A DNA stretch of 64,000 nucleotides, from assembly GCA_020152595.1 (NCBI GenBank), contig JAIGNY010000071.1, positions 1 through 64,000 of the forward strand, read 5' to 3'. This stretch comes from Chiridota heheva (lineage: Eukaryota; Echinodermata; Holothuroidea; Apodida; Chiridotidae). The notes under the pieces were generated by a model. That model saw only the letters and a program-made list of their open reading frames with translations, did no database searches and was not told the DNA's origin. Of the stretch, positions 11,109 to 22,300 are shown piece by piece. A program made the translations under genes and the position numbers. Every line of letters begins with the position of its first letter. Position 1 is the stretch's first letter.

Positions 11109-12165
11109 CCGGGACGATTGCCGATGGGGACGACCGCGGGACCGGGCGACCGCGGGACCGGGCGACCGCGGGACCGGGCGACCGCGGGACCGGGCGACCA
11201 GCGGGACCGGGCGAGCGGGACCCGCGGCGACCGGGCGATCGCGGGACTGGCGACGCGGGACCGGCGACCAGGGACCGGCGATCGGGACCGGCGACCAGCG
11301 GGGACCGGCGATCGGGACGGGGCGATCGCGGGACCGGGCGATCATGGACCGGCGACGGCGACCGGGCGGGGACCGGCGACCGGCGGGCGACAGCGGACCG
11401 GCGACAGCGATCGGCGGCGGACGGGCGACCAGCGCGACCGCTGAGACGCGACCGGCGGGCGAGCCGCTGCGACCGGCGACCCGACGACCGGGCGACCCCG
11501 CCGACGACAGGGCGACCGCACGACCGGGGGCGACCGCGACGACAGGGCGACCGCCGACGACGGGCGACCGCACGACAGGGGCGACCAACAACAACCGGAG
11601 GGACGACCGCACGACCGGGGCGCCGCCACGACGGGGCGACCAACAACAACCGGAGGGGACGACCGGAGGGGGACGACCGGAGCACGGGGGGGACGACCGG
11701 GGAACGACCGGGGAAACGACCGGGGAAAAGACCGGGGAACGACCGGGGGAACGACCGGGGACGACCGGGGGCGACCGGGGGACGGGGGGGACGACCGGGG
11801 GACGACAGCGGGGGACGACGCGGGGACGACCGGGGGACGACGGGGGACGACGGCGGGGGGACGACCGGGGGACGACCGGGGACGACCGGGGGACGACCGG
11901 GGCACGACCACCGGGGCACGCGTCCACCGGGGGCACGACCACCGGGGCACGACCACCGGGGCACGACCACCGGGGCACGACCACCGGGGCACGACCACCG
12001 GGGCACGACCACCGGGGCACGACCACGGGGCACGACCACCGGGGCACGACCACCGGGGGCACGACCACCGGGGGGCACGACCACCGGGGGCACGCACCGG
12101 GGCGACCACCGGGGCACGACCACCGGGGCACGACGACCACCGGGGCACGACCGAGGGCATGACCG
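11109..12165. repeat. GC-rich CpG-dense arrays, left core
   Basis: Begins with ~16-bp 'cgaccgcgggaccggg' units, passes through mixed 'gaccggcgac' and G-run units (11,640-11,900), and ends as a regular 14-bp 'cggggcacgaccac' array (about 11,900-12,150). Very high GC compared with the flanking AT-rich DNA. Runs of three to seven G separated by 'acgacc' give strong G-quadruplex potential on the plus strand. Confidence 0.95.
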
Positions 12166-12640
12166 AGGGTGTCAAAGCGCCGTAGCCTATGTGTGTGGCG
12201 CCAGAGAGCGTGTGGCGCCACAGGAGCATGCGTGGGCGCGAGAGCATGCGTGGCGCGCGTGAGAGCATGCGTGGCGAAGGCGTGAGAGCATGCGTGGCGC
12301 CGCGAGAGCATGCGCGGGCGTAGAGCATGCGTGGCGCGAGAGCATGCGTGGCGCGTGAGAGCATGCGTGGCGCGAGAGCATGCGTGGCGCGCGTAGAGCA
12401 TGCGTGGCGCGCGTAGAGCATGCGTGGCGCGCGTAGAGCATGCGTGGCGCGCGTAGAGCATGCGTGGCGCGCGTAGAGCATGCGTGGCGCGCGTAGAGCA
12501 TGCGTGGCGCGCGTAGAGCATGCGTGGCGCGCGTAGAGCATGCGTGGCGCGCGTAGAGCATGCGCTTGGCGCCGCAGAGCATGCGTGGCGCGCGTAGAGC
12601 ATGCGTGGCGCGCGTAAAGCATGCATGGCGCGCGTAGGAT
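12166..12640. repeat. 20-bp array 'gcatgcgtggcgcgcgtaga', centre of the fold-back
   Basis: Exactly 20-bp periodic from about 12,380 to 12,620, more degenerate before that. The unit contains the palindrome GCATGC and alternating GCGCGCG, which favours Z-DNA. It has no inverted partner elsewhere in the fold-back, so it marks the turn. Confidence 0.95.
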
Positions 12641-12750
12641 CTAAAGTAGCCGGTATAAGTCTAAGAAGCGCGCATAGGAATAAGAAGCGCATAGGGCCCA
12701 GTAATCGCGCGTAGGGCCGGAGGAGCGTGCGTATGTCCTTAGAAAGCGCG
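12641..12750. repeat. Degenerate 'aagcgcgcataggg' units
   Basis: Short transition between the 20-bp and 16-bp arrays. The same type of unit forms the array at 24,190-24,480. Confidence 0.7.
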
Positions 12751-13732
12751 CTTCCCTGTCCCCTCCGGTGGTCGTCCCCTCCGGTGGTCGTCCCCTCCGA
12801 TGGTCGTCCCCTCCGATGGTCGTCCCCTCCGGTGGTCGTCCCCTCCGGTGGTCGTCCCCTCCGGTGGTCGTCCCCTCCGGTGGTCGTCCCCTCCGTGGTC
12901 CCCTCGGTGGTCGTCCCCTCGGTGGTCGTCCCCTCGGTGGTCGTCCCCTCGGTGGTCGTCCCCTCGGTGGTCGTCCCCTCCGGTGGTCGTCCCCTCCGGT
13001 GGTCGTCCCCTCCGTGGTCGCCCCTCGGTGGTCGCCCTCCCCTCCGGTGGTCGTGCCCTCATTGGTAAATCCCCCCTCCGGTGGTCGTACCCTCCGTGGT
13101 CGCCCCCTCCGTGGTCGTACCCTCGGTGGTCGTCCCCTCCGTGGTCGTCCCCTCGTGGTCGTCCCCTCCGGTGGTCGTCCCCTCCGGTGGTCGCCCCTCG
13201 GTGGTCGCCCACTCCGGTGGTCGTACCCTCCGTGGTCGCCCTCCGGTGGTCGCGCCCTCCGGTGGTCGTACCCTCCGGTGGTCGTACCCTCCGGTGGTCG
13301 TACCCTCGGTGGTCGCATTCTCCGTGGTCGTGCCCTCCGGTGGTCGTGCCCTCCGGTGGTCGTACCCTCGTGGTCGCCCCTACGGTGGTCGTACCCTACG
13401 GTCGTCGTACCCTACGGTGGTCGTCCCCTACGGTGGTCGTCCCCTCCGGTGGTCGTCCCCTACGGTGGTCGTCCCTACGGTGGTCGTCCCCTACGGTGGT
13501 CGTCCCCTACGGTGGTCGTCCCCTCCGGTGGTCGTCCCCTCCGGTGGTCGTCCCCTCCGGTGGTCGTCCCCTCCGGTGGTCGTCCCCTCCGGTGGTCGTC
13601 CCCTCCGGTGGTCGTCCCCTCCGGTGGTCGTCCCCTCCGGTGGTCGTCCCCTCGGTGGTCGTCCCCTCCGTGGTCGTCCCCTCCGTGGTCGTCCCCTCCG
13701 TGGTCGTCCCCTCCGTGGTCGTCCCCTCCGGT
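12751..13732. repeat. 16-bp array 'cctccggtggtcgtcc', right core
   Basis: Regular 16-bp units with point variants and single-base losses that shift phase. Its reverse complement contains 'gacgaccaccgg', matching the 14-bp array of the left core in inverted sense. Confidence 0.95.
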
Positions 13733-13880
13733 CCCAAACTCGGGTTGCAACCTCCAGTCGCAGCCTCTGGTCGCAATCTCAATCAAATCGCAACTTTAGT
13801 CGCAACCTCAAGTTGCAAATTTAATCGAGTCGCAAACTCAAACAAGTCGCAACCTCAATCAAATCGCAACTTTAGTCGCA
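13733..13880. repeat. 13-bp array island, minus sense
   Basis: Units such as 'cctccagtcgcaa' and 'caatcaaatcgcaac', the reverse complement of the left-half repeats. Confidence 0.9.
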
Positions 13881-14500
13881 ACTCCGTCGCGAGACTCGTC
13901 GCGAGACTCGTCGCAGACCCCGTCGCAGACCCGTCGCGAGACCCGTCGCAGACCCCGTCGCGAACCCGGTCGCAGTCGTCGCAGACCCCGTCGCAGACCC
14001 CGTCGCAGACCCGTCGTCGACCCGGTCGCCGACCCGGTCGCCGACCCGATCGCCGACCCGTCGCCGACCCGTCGCCGACCGTCGCCGACCCGATCGCCGA
14101 CCCGTCGCCGACCCGTCGCGACCCGTCGCAGACCCCGTCGCAGACCCGGTCGCGAACCCGGTCGCGACCCCGTCGCGACCCCGTCGCAGACCCGGTCGCC
14201 GACCCGTCGCCGACCCGTCGCCGACCCGCGTCGCCGACCCGTCGCCGACCCGTCGACCGTCGCCGACGATGTCGCGACCGTCGCCGACCGTCGCGACCCG
14301 TCGCGACCCCGGTCGCAGACCCGGTCGCGAGACCCGTCGCGAGACCCGTCGACTCCCGTCGCAGACCCGTCGCAGACCCGGTCGCGACCCGTCGACCCGT
14401 CATGAACCCGTCGCGAACCGTCGCCGACGATCGCCGACCCGTCGCCGACCCGTCGCCCGACGATCGTCCGACCCGTCAGACCCGTCAGACTCTGGTCTCT
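13881..14500. repeat. ~11-bp array 'gtcgcagaccc' / 'gtcgccgaccc'
   Basis: CpG-rich short units with 10-12-bp spacing. In reverse complement they resemble the 'gagtttgcgac' and 'gaccggcgac' blocks of the left half, so this is probably the mirrored counterpart after independent expansion. Confidence 0.9.
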
Positions 14501-15802
14501 AAATCAAGTCGCAACCTCAATCATGTCACATCATCAATCAAATCTCAACTTTAGTCGCAAATTAAAAGTCGCAACCTCAAGTCGCAGCCTTAGAGTCGCA
14601 ACCTCAAGTCGCAAACTTAATTAAGTCGCAAACTCAAACAACTTGCAACCTCAATCAAATCGCAACCTTAATCAAATTGCAACTTTAGTCGCAACAGCAA
14701 AGTTGCAAACTCTGGTCGCAAACTCTGGTCACAACCTCCGGTCGCAACCTCTGGTCGCAATCTCAATCAAATCGCAACTTTAGTCTTAACCTCAATGTCG
14801 CAGCCCTCAGTCGCAAACTTAATCATATCGCAAACTCAAACAAGTCGCAACCTCAATCAAATCGCAACCTCAATCAAATTGTAACTTTAGTCGCAAACTC
14901 CCGGTCGCAAACACCGGTCGCAAACTCCGGTCGCAAACTCCGGTCGCAAACTCCGGCTGCAAACTTTAATCGCAACTTTAGTCGCGGCCTCCAGTTGCAA
15001 CCTCCCGTCGCAACATCCAGTCGCAACCTCTAGTAGCAACCTCCAGTCGCAACCTCCAGTCGCAACCTCCAGCCGCAACCTCCAATCGCATTCTCCAGTC
15101 GCAACAGCAAAGTCGCAAACTCCAGTCGCAACCTCCAGTCGCAACTTTAGTCGCAACCTCCAGTCGCAACCTCCCGTCGCAACCTCCAGTTGCAACCTCC
15201 AGTTGCAACCTCTAGTCGCAACCTCCAGTCGCAACCTCTAGTTGCAACCTCAGTTGCAACCTCAAGTCGCAATCTCAAGTCGCAAATTTAATCAAATCGC
15301 AACCTTAATCAAATTGCAAATTCAAAGTCGCAACCTCAAATCGCAACCTCAAGTTGCAAACTCAATCAAATCGCAAACTCAATCAAGACGCAACCTCAAT
15401 CAAATCGCAACCTCAATCAAATCGCAAGTTTAGTCGCAACATCGAAGTCGCAACCTCCAGTCGCAACTTTAGTCGTAACCTCCAGTCGCAACCTCCAGTC
15501 GCAACCTCCAGTCGCAACCTCCAGTCGCAACCTCCAGTTGCAACCTCAAAGTCGCAACCTGTCACAACCTCCAGTCGCAACCTCCAGTCACAACCTCCAG
15601 TCACAACCTCCAGTCGCAACCTCCAGTCGCAACCTCAAGTCGCAACTTCAAGTCGCAAACTCAATCAAGTCGCAAACTCAATCAAGTCGCAACCTCAATC
15701 AAATCGCAACCTCAATCAAATCGCAAGTTAAGTTGCAACATCAAGGTCGCAACCTCCAGTCGCAACCTCTAGCCGCAACCTCCAGTCACAACCTCCAGTC
15801 AC
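14501..15802. repeat. 13-bp minisatellite array, minus sense ('tccagtcgcaacc')
   Basis: Reverse complement of the left-half 13-bp array, including 'caatcaaatcgcaa' variants. It runs directly into the right arm. Confidence 0.95.
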
Positions 15803-16495
15803 AACTTGGTTTTTTGTAAGATTTTATTTGAAAAACATACTTTGTGATCCAATTGAGTACAAAAATCAAGTTGATATCATATACCATTCAGGAGATGTGG
15901 AATGTTAAAGATTTCCTACTTGCATTTTAAAATTGTTGTACAGTATGATAATCCTTTTTCGGTCCTTCCCTCAAATATTTTGAATGGGAGAATCTAACTA
16001 CAATGAACAAGAATTGAAACAAGAACTTTGCATTCATTAAAAATTTCCAAATTTTGAAATTCAAGGTTTTTCAAGATCTTTTGGTAAATGTAAAGATTAT
16101 ACCTGTTCATACCTTGAAATAAACTGAGCATAAGAGAGAGCACAAGAGACAAGCTATGCCATCCCAACCTCCATACCAAACCTCCTACCCATATGATATC
16201 CCACCCTATGTCCCATATATAATCCGGACCTCCATCCCACCTTATGCCATAAGCCATCCTATGTCCATATGGTTATTGTTTTAGACATGTCCGCCATTAC
16301 ACCCACTATTCCATCCCACCCTGTCCCATATGCCAATTCATCCTATGTCCTCTCAGGGACCTGCTATTTAGGTCCCTGGTCCTATGATGCCCTTGCCTAT
16401 ATCTTAATATTTGTACGTAATCCCATACATGTCCAATGTCTTCCGTCCCACCTTATTTCCCATTTGATATTTTAGCCCATGTCGCATACACCATC
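15803..16495. repeat. Fold-back right arm (unique part)
   Basis: Inverted copy of 6,030-6,724. From about 16,150 it already consists of the 'catcccacc..atgtcccatatg' type of minisatellite that continues to 19 kb, so the arm is also the left part of copy A. Confidence 0.9.
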
Positions 16496-18990
16496 GATGC
16501 AGCCACAATACGTCACCCGTATCATCGCACCTTATGCCCCATATGTTACTAAACCTATGTACCATATGACATCCGACCCGGTATGTCCCACCTTACAATA
16601 TACAATATTGTATTACAATATATGTATTTACAATATAATATTATGCCTCATATACCCTCCCATCCATGTCCCATATGCCATTCCGCCCATGACTCATATT
16701 ACAACCCACGCTCTGCATTATACATGTACGCGTTATCCACCATCTCACACATGTCATCCCACGTTGTTCCCTATTTTCCACATGCCGTCCCACCATATGT
16801 CATAAATATCATCCTATTATATTTCCCATATGCTATCTCATCATATGTCCCATCCCAAACTATGTCCCATATGACATACCACTGTATGTCGCATACGTGT
16901 ATGCCAAACCCACTATCCTATGCATATCACCTAATTCCATATGTTGATCCACCCAATATCACATGTAATATTTCAAACTAGGCCTATTTTTTATACGCAA
17001 TATCACCCTTATGCAATACCTTCCATTCATATGTCCAAAACACTATGTCACCCCTACGTCACACATTCCATCGCACACTATGTCCCACATTCCATTCCAA
17101 CTATGTACCATCCAGCTCTTTATCTCATCTTATGCCCATATACAATCCAGAGTTATACTTTCACACAACCCATCCTTTGTTTGTACGCCATCGCTCCCTC
17201 TCTCTATATATATACTACACATGCCACCCAATCCCATATCCAATGTCCAAAATGGTATCTAACTCTTTCTTATATGCAATCCCACCTTTATCCAGTATGT
17301 TTCATCCCACTCTTTTGTCTCACATACCATCCTACTCTATGTCCCGCATACCATCCCCATCATACAGTCATATTCCCATAATCCACCCTATGTCCCATAT
17401 GACAACACACTCCTATGTCCCATATGCCATTTCACTATATGTCCCATCCCAACACATGTCCCATATGACAACCTACGCTATGTCGCATAAGTGTACGCCA
17501 AACTCATTATCATATACATATCACTCTGTTCCAAATGACATTCCACAATGTGACATTTCACCCTTGTCCCATATGACATTTCACACTATATGTCCCATAT
17601 GATATACCACCCTATGTCGTATAATCAATTTCACCCTCGATCCAATATTTTCCATCGCAGCATACGACCCACATGCTCCATGTGACATTTTAACTTATGT
17701 ACCATATGCCATCCATGTCGTAGGTGCACTATCCCCTTTATGCCACCCCACGTCTCTTATGCCAACCCACCTCATGTTCCACATGATATCCCATCCTTTC
17801 TCTTTTAATCAATCCCACCCTCTATCCAATATTTTCTTTTTACCATTTATGCTCAACATACATGTCCCACATGCCAGTATGCTTCACATGGCATTTCAAC
17901 CTATGTACTATGTGCCATCCATCTCACCTTATGCCTCATATCCTATTCCATGCTATGCATCATAAGTCATACCACCCTTGTCCCATACGTCACCCCAAAT
18001 TATGTCCCATATTACAGCAAACTTTGTCTTATACACGCTCGCCATTACACCCACTATACCACCCCACCCTGTCCCACGTTATACTCGACCATTTTTCGTA
18101 TAGCAATCCAACCCTCTATCCATTATCATGCATCCCCCCACTTGTATTATTTCCTATTTCCCATCTCAGCCCGTTTTTCATTCATCACGCAGCCACCATA
18201 CGTGACACATGTCGTCGCTCCCTATGCGCGTATACGTGATTTAAATCTATGTAACACCCAACCCAACACACAATGCTGTGCCTCAGAACCCACTTTGTTT
18301 TCTACATGTTTGCCATCATATCCACCATCTCACACATGCCATCCCACTTCGTCCCATATACCAACTCACGCGATGTCCCATATGATATTCCATTATACGC
18401 AATCCCACTCTTACCTTTCATCCCAATCAATTCCCATATGACGTCCCACCCCATGCCCCATATGCCATTCCATCTTATGAACCATAAAGGCCACCCAACT
18501 TTCCCTCCCATCACGTGTCCAATGTGATGTATCATGTGTGTCATCACATTATAAGTACCATATGCCATTCTACACTATGTCCCACATTTTATCTCACCCA
18601 ATTTCTTATACACAAATCCACCTTTTGTCCAATATCGCCCCCCCCACCCCAACTGCATCCATATGCCATGCCATCTATGACGCACATACCATCCCCTCTA
18701 TGACCCACGTGTCATCTTAGCTACGCCTCATATGCCATTCCGCCTATCACCCACATGCCATCTTAGCTACGTCCCATATCACCTATGACCCACATACCAC
18801 CCACCTATGACCGAATGCCATCTTACCTATGACCCATATGCCACCCCACCAATGACCCACATGACATCCCACCTATGATCCACATGCCACCCCACCTATG
18901 GTATACATGCCATCCCACCTATGATACACATGTCATCCCACCTATGATCCGCATGCAATCCCACCATCTATGACCTGATGACCGACATGT
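16150..18990. repeat. Degenerate ~23-24-bp minisatellite of copy A
   Basis: Recurring 'catcccacc' and 'tatgtcccatatg' words with many substitutions and interruptions. All reading frames across it are repeat artefacts. The clearest spacing is at 18,780-18,960. Confidence 0.85.
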
Positions 18991-19475
18991 CATTGCATTC
19001 TACATTCCATATTAAAGAACCTATGAAGATTTTCAAGAGCAAAAATACTTATGATAAAAACTATGAATAATAGCATGTTGGATCTTAGCATGTGTTATAG
19101 AACAAATAACTGATTTAGATGTGTATATGAACAGATAGAGATGTTGTATTCACCACAAAGATCCTTAAATGCTGAACAGAATGTCTTTTGATTATGTCAA
19201 AAGCACCTGTAGTTTCCGATACATGGCTAATTAAAATATATGCAAAAATAGAATATAATTAAAATATATGCAACAGTTGATCTATATACAGCTGAATATC
19301 TTAAAAGTTATGCTTTCTCTCTTAAATGTCAGTCACTGAAAATCAAGACTATTTTCTCCTGCTAAACTTCAATAAAGGTATGATGGAGATTTAAAACGTT
19401 GTTGGAGGATTAAAAAACAATATGTTAACTTGATACTATGTCTCAATTTCTATAAATTTGCATAATTTATTATAA

Positions 19476-19896
19476 GGTTTAGTTTGGTTTGTTGATGTTT
19501 AACGGCACCGCGACAGTCAGAGTCAAATGTGCCAAGAGGGTGTTAATAAATAATGGTGTAAGAGTAAGGATAGTGAGGAGATGGAAGGTTTGTAAAGGAA
19601 ATAAAGGGGGAAAGCTGAATATGGGAGAAAAAATTAGGTGAAAAGAAAGGGGTGTATAAGGTTAGGTGTAGAAGGGAAGGAGAGGAGGAGATTATATGTG
19701 GTGGAAGAGGTTGTTGTTGCGGAGGAAGTTGATGATGTTTGAGGAAGAATTGTTTTCGAATCGGTCCGAGATTGAGGAGAATGAGGAGAGAAGAGATATG
19801 GAGTTCTGGTAGAGGGGACAGGTTAAGAATATATGCTTGATGAAGAGATTGATGTTGCAAGTGGGCAGAGAGGGCAGGGGAGCTGGATAAGAGAAC
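19476..19896 (-). mobile_element. 5'-truncated LINE tail inserted in copy A
   Basis: Minus-strand 3' end of the LINE seen at 58,480-61,375. It shares the terminal 'gcggtgccgttaaacatc' block and the upstream pyrimidine-rich coding tail ('cttaacctgtcccc'). It is flanked by the direct repeat 'ttattataa' at 19,467-19,475 and 19,897-19,905. Copy B has the uninterrupted site near 28,935-28,950, which confirms an insertion. Confidence 0.85.
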
Positions 19897-21160
19897 TTAT
19901 TATAATAAGGCCTGAAAATTTAAAATGCAGCAGTAAAATGGTCACTTTTTTAACTGAATATGTTACTTTCTTTTGCTATTTTCATGCTTGATGTTGTTGT
20001 TATATGACACATGACGTGTCCTTCTCCTTCAAAATTGTTCCAGCAAATCATAACCACAAACTTACTGTAGCAAATAGTGAGACCACTTTATCCTAATTAA
20101 AATAACCATACAAAAAGGACCTCATCCATTGCTAATATGATACTCAGCACCAACTTCCACAACAACTAAGGTTTTCAGAATAAAGAAAATAAAGGGGAAA
20201 AATCTGACCCGACCTGGTTATGTATCAAATCGGGTCTGACTGTTTGAAATTTTAAGGAGCAGAACAACTAATGACCTGTCCATAGATCTTTAATCAATAC
20301 TAAGTCTTGTTTTTTGTGGGCAGGTAGAGGCACAGAAACAGTCAGGAAGTGAGTGATTCGAAGGGCTCACTTCTTTAAAATTAAAGATTTTAAATTCAAA
20401 TTCATTAAATTTGATGCATGTTCATATAATGCACCCTACTTCCCATATACTTTTGCTGTGTGTATATAGACCGGACTTTAAAGGATTAGTTCAGTGGTCA
20501 AGCAAGTTTATTCTACATGAAAGAGGAATGATTGAAGAGAAACAAAATGTTAAAGAAACTACTTCAATATCTTATTCGGTTAAGGAGATATTCAAGTTAA
20601 AGCTTTATTTTATCTATGTAGAAATGACTGGTGTTGTAAGTCTACTATAGAGGGTTTGTTCGTGCTCGCTCCTCGTTCATTTGTGATTGTATCTCTTTGT
20701 TGTGAATTTGTAGCACGGCCTGCAGCTGTGGAGCCCAGTCATTGAACTAAAAGTTTCGTTTCATAGAAGGTTGGGGTCCTTATCTTTACATTATTAACAA
20801 TTGTTGATGTGTTTTAAAGAAAATTGATTGAAAGTTTTTACTATTTGAATTATTTTCCCTGGAACTTTTTTCAGGTGTTAGATTATAATTACCCTTTCAA
20901 GATTCTGTTTTACTACTTTCCTTACATATACAATGGTTCTTAAGCCACAAAATTGCATGACAAAATATGATAGAATTTATAAAGACTTTGAGGAATCTAT
21001 AAGGCTGTGATGTCACAGCAAGACTGATTTCACTCATTTCTAAATGATACCAAACTTTGAATTAACAAATTTCCTTAATGGAATAAGATTTTTGAATGCT
21101 TTTTTCACCATTTTTTCTTCAAGTCCTTTTCATGTAAAAAAATAAATATAGAACTGTCGG

Positions 21161-21715
21161 AAGGACAGTATGCTTAACTATTCAAAGGTAGTGTAGAGAA
21201 TGGGCTTACAGAGGGAAGTATATACAGAAATAGGGTAGCAGGGGCAGATGATTTCAAATTACTTGAGCTTTGGAAGATGCACTTATATTTTCATTTGCAC
21301 TACAAGCTTCAAAATATTTCAAGATGTTTTAAGATATTCCAAGATATTTTAAGATGCAAAAAAGTTAAAGTAACTCAGAAAACATGTAAAACCTAGCAGT
21401 CTTTATAACTACACCTCTTTTAGTTCTATCAATTGAATAACAAAGAAAGGAGAGGCCCGGACTTATCAATGTCAATGAAAGAATGCCATCCAACCCACTT
21501 TCCAACCTGTACCCTCCCCAAGCGCCTACACTTTCGCAGAACTACATCTTGGATTGTAATACAACTTGCAATTTAAGAAAATATGTGTGTCAAGCAAAGT
21601 CAAGCAGCATAAAAAATGTACAATAACATTAAAGCAAAATTATGCGAAACAATATTGCTTAAGGTATGACAAACTAGACATTGGAAACGATACAAATCCT
21701 CTCGCCGCTAATAAT
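21161..21715. other. Unique AT-rich sequence, no gene seen
   Basis: Contains an 'aagat.tttcaagat' run near 21,310-21,355. No motif-bearing reading frame and no clear repeat boundary. Confidence 0.5.
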
Positions 21716-22070
21716 GCATATTCCAGACTGTCCCACATTCCATCCCAACCTGTCCCAAATGTCATCCCACATCTATACTCCATGCAATCACACCTGAAAA
21801 CCAGATACTGTATGTCATTCCACCACTTGCAAGACCCATATGCCATCACAACTGAAATCCAGATGACATCCCACCACATGTCATTCTGCCCTGTCCCACA
21901 TGTCGACCCACCCTGTTCCACATGCCAACCCATCATGTTCCACATGCCAACCCACCCTGTTCTACATGCCAATCCACCATGTCTAACATGCCAACACATC
22001 CTGACCAACATCCCACCGCACCCTGCCATAACATACAATTCCACCCTGTCCAACATGACCTCATCCTAAT
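21716..22070. repeat. Small 'catgccaacccaccctgttcca' minisatellite
   Basis: About fifteen degenerate ~23-bp units related to those of copies A, B and C, best preserved at 21,890-22,050. Flanked by unique AT-rich DNA on both sides. Confidence 0.8.
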
Positions 22071-22300
22071 TCCTTCAGCTATTTTATCATCATGTCATCT
22101 TCTACTACACATTCTGCTTATTTTTGTATATTTCCGAAACCCCTAATTTTACATTCTTTAGAAGCGAGGACACTTTTATTTGCTTCTTTGTTCATGAGAA
22201 GACAAACCTTTTGATTGATATTCATGTCAGGAATGTGAATATCATAACAAAACTAGAAATGTAAAGTAAGTAAGCCATAAGCCATATATTTTTGATCTCC
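22071..22300. other. Unique AT-rich spacer
   Basis: No gene, no repeat recognised. Confidence 0.4.

Larger units (their letters stand above)
6030..16495. repeat. Giant fold-back (quasi-palindromic) structure enclosing minisatellites
   Basis: Outer ~0.69-kb arms (6,030-6,724 and 15,803-16,495) are inverted copies. Inside them, 13-bp arrays read 'ggttgcgactgga' on the left and the reverse complement 'tccagtcgcaacc' on the right. Deeper in, 'cacgaccaccgggg' arrays (left) face 'ccggtggtcgtcccct' arrays (right). The centre is a 20-bp 'gcatgcgtggcgcgcgtaga' array. The halves differ in array length, so the palindrome is imperfect. The design recalls Drosophila FB and sea-urchin TU fold-back elements, whose long inverted ends are built of short tandem repeats; membership in such a class is inference. 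No transposase is visible inside. Confidence 0.75.
15803..21160. mobile_element. Satellite-bearing element, copy A
   Basis: Unique left part (15,803-16,150), degenerate 'catcccac..atgtcccatatg' minisatellite (16,150-18,990), then AT-rich unique sequence (18,990-20,460) that repeats in copy B. Next comes a segment (20,480-21,150) that repeats the right-hand part of the CACTA-like element at 57,830-58,370 (shared landmarks 'ttcaagttaaag', 'gaaatgactggtgt', 'aagccacaaaattgca' and 'gactttgaggaatct'). A 421-bp LINE tail is inserted at 19,476-19,896. No gene is visible. Confidence 0.65.

Noticed and set aside
12380..12620. CRISPR-like regular array
   Set aside because: Units are contiguous 20-bp repeats with no unique spacers, in a eukaryotic setting.
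10840..12692. Very long Arg/Pro/Gly- or Ala/His-rich reading frames on both strands (up to about 590 residues)
   Set aside because: They follow the GC-rich tandem units, overlap one another in several frames and on both strands, and have no codon or domain signal.
12768..14554. Long Val/Pro/Trp/Arg-rich frames, including one of 584 residues
   Set aside because: Direct translation of the 16-bp and 11-bp arrays; equally long frames exist in other phases.
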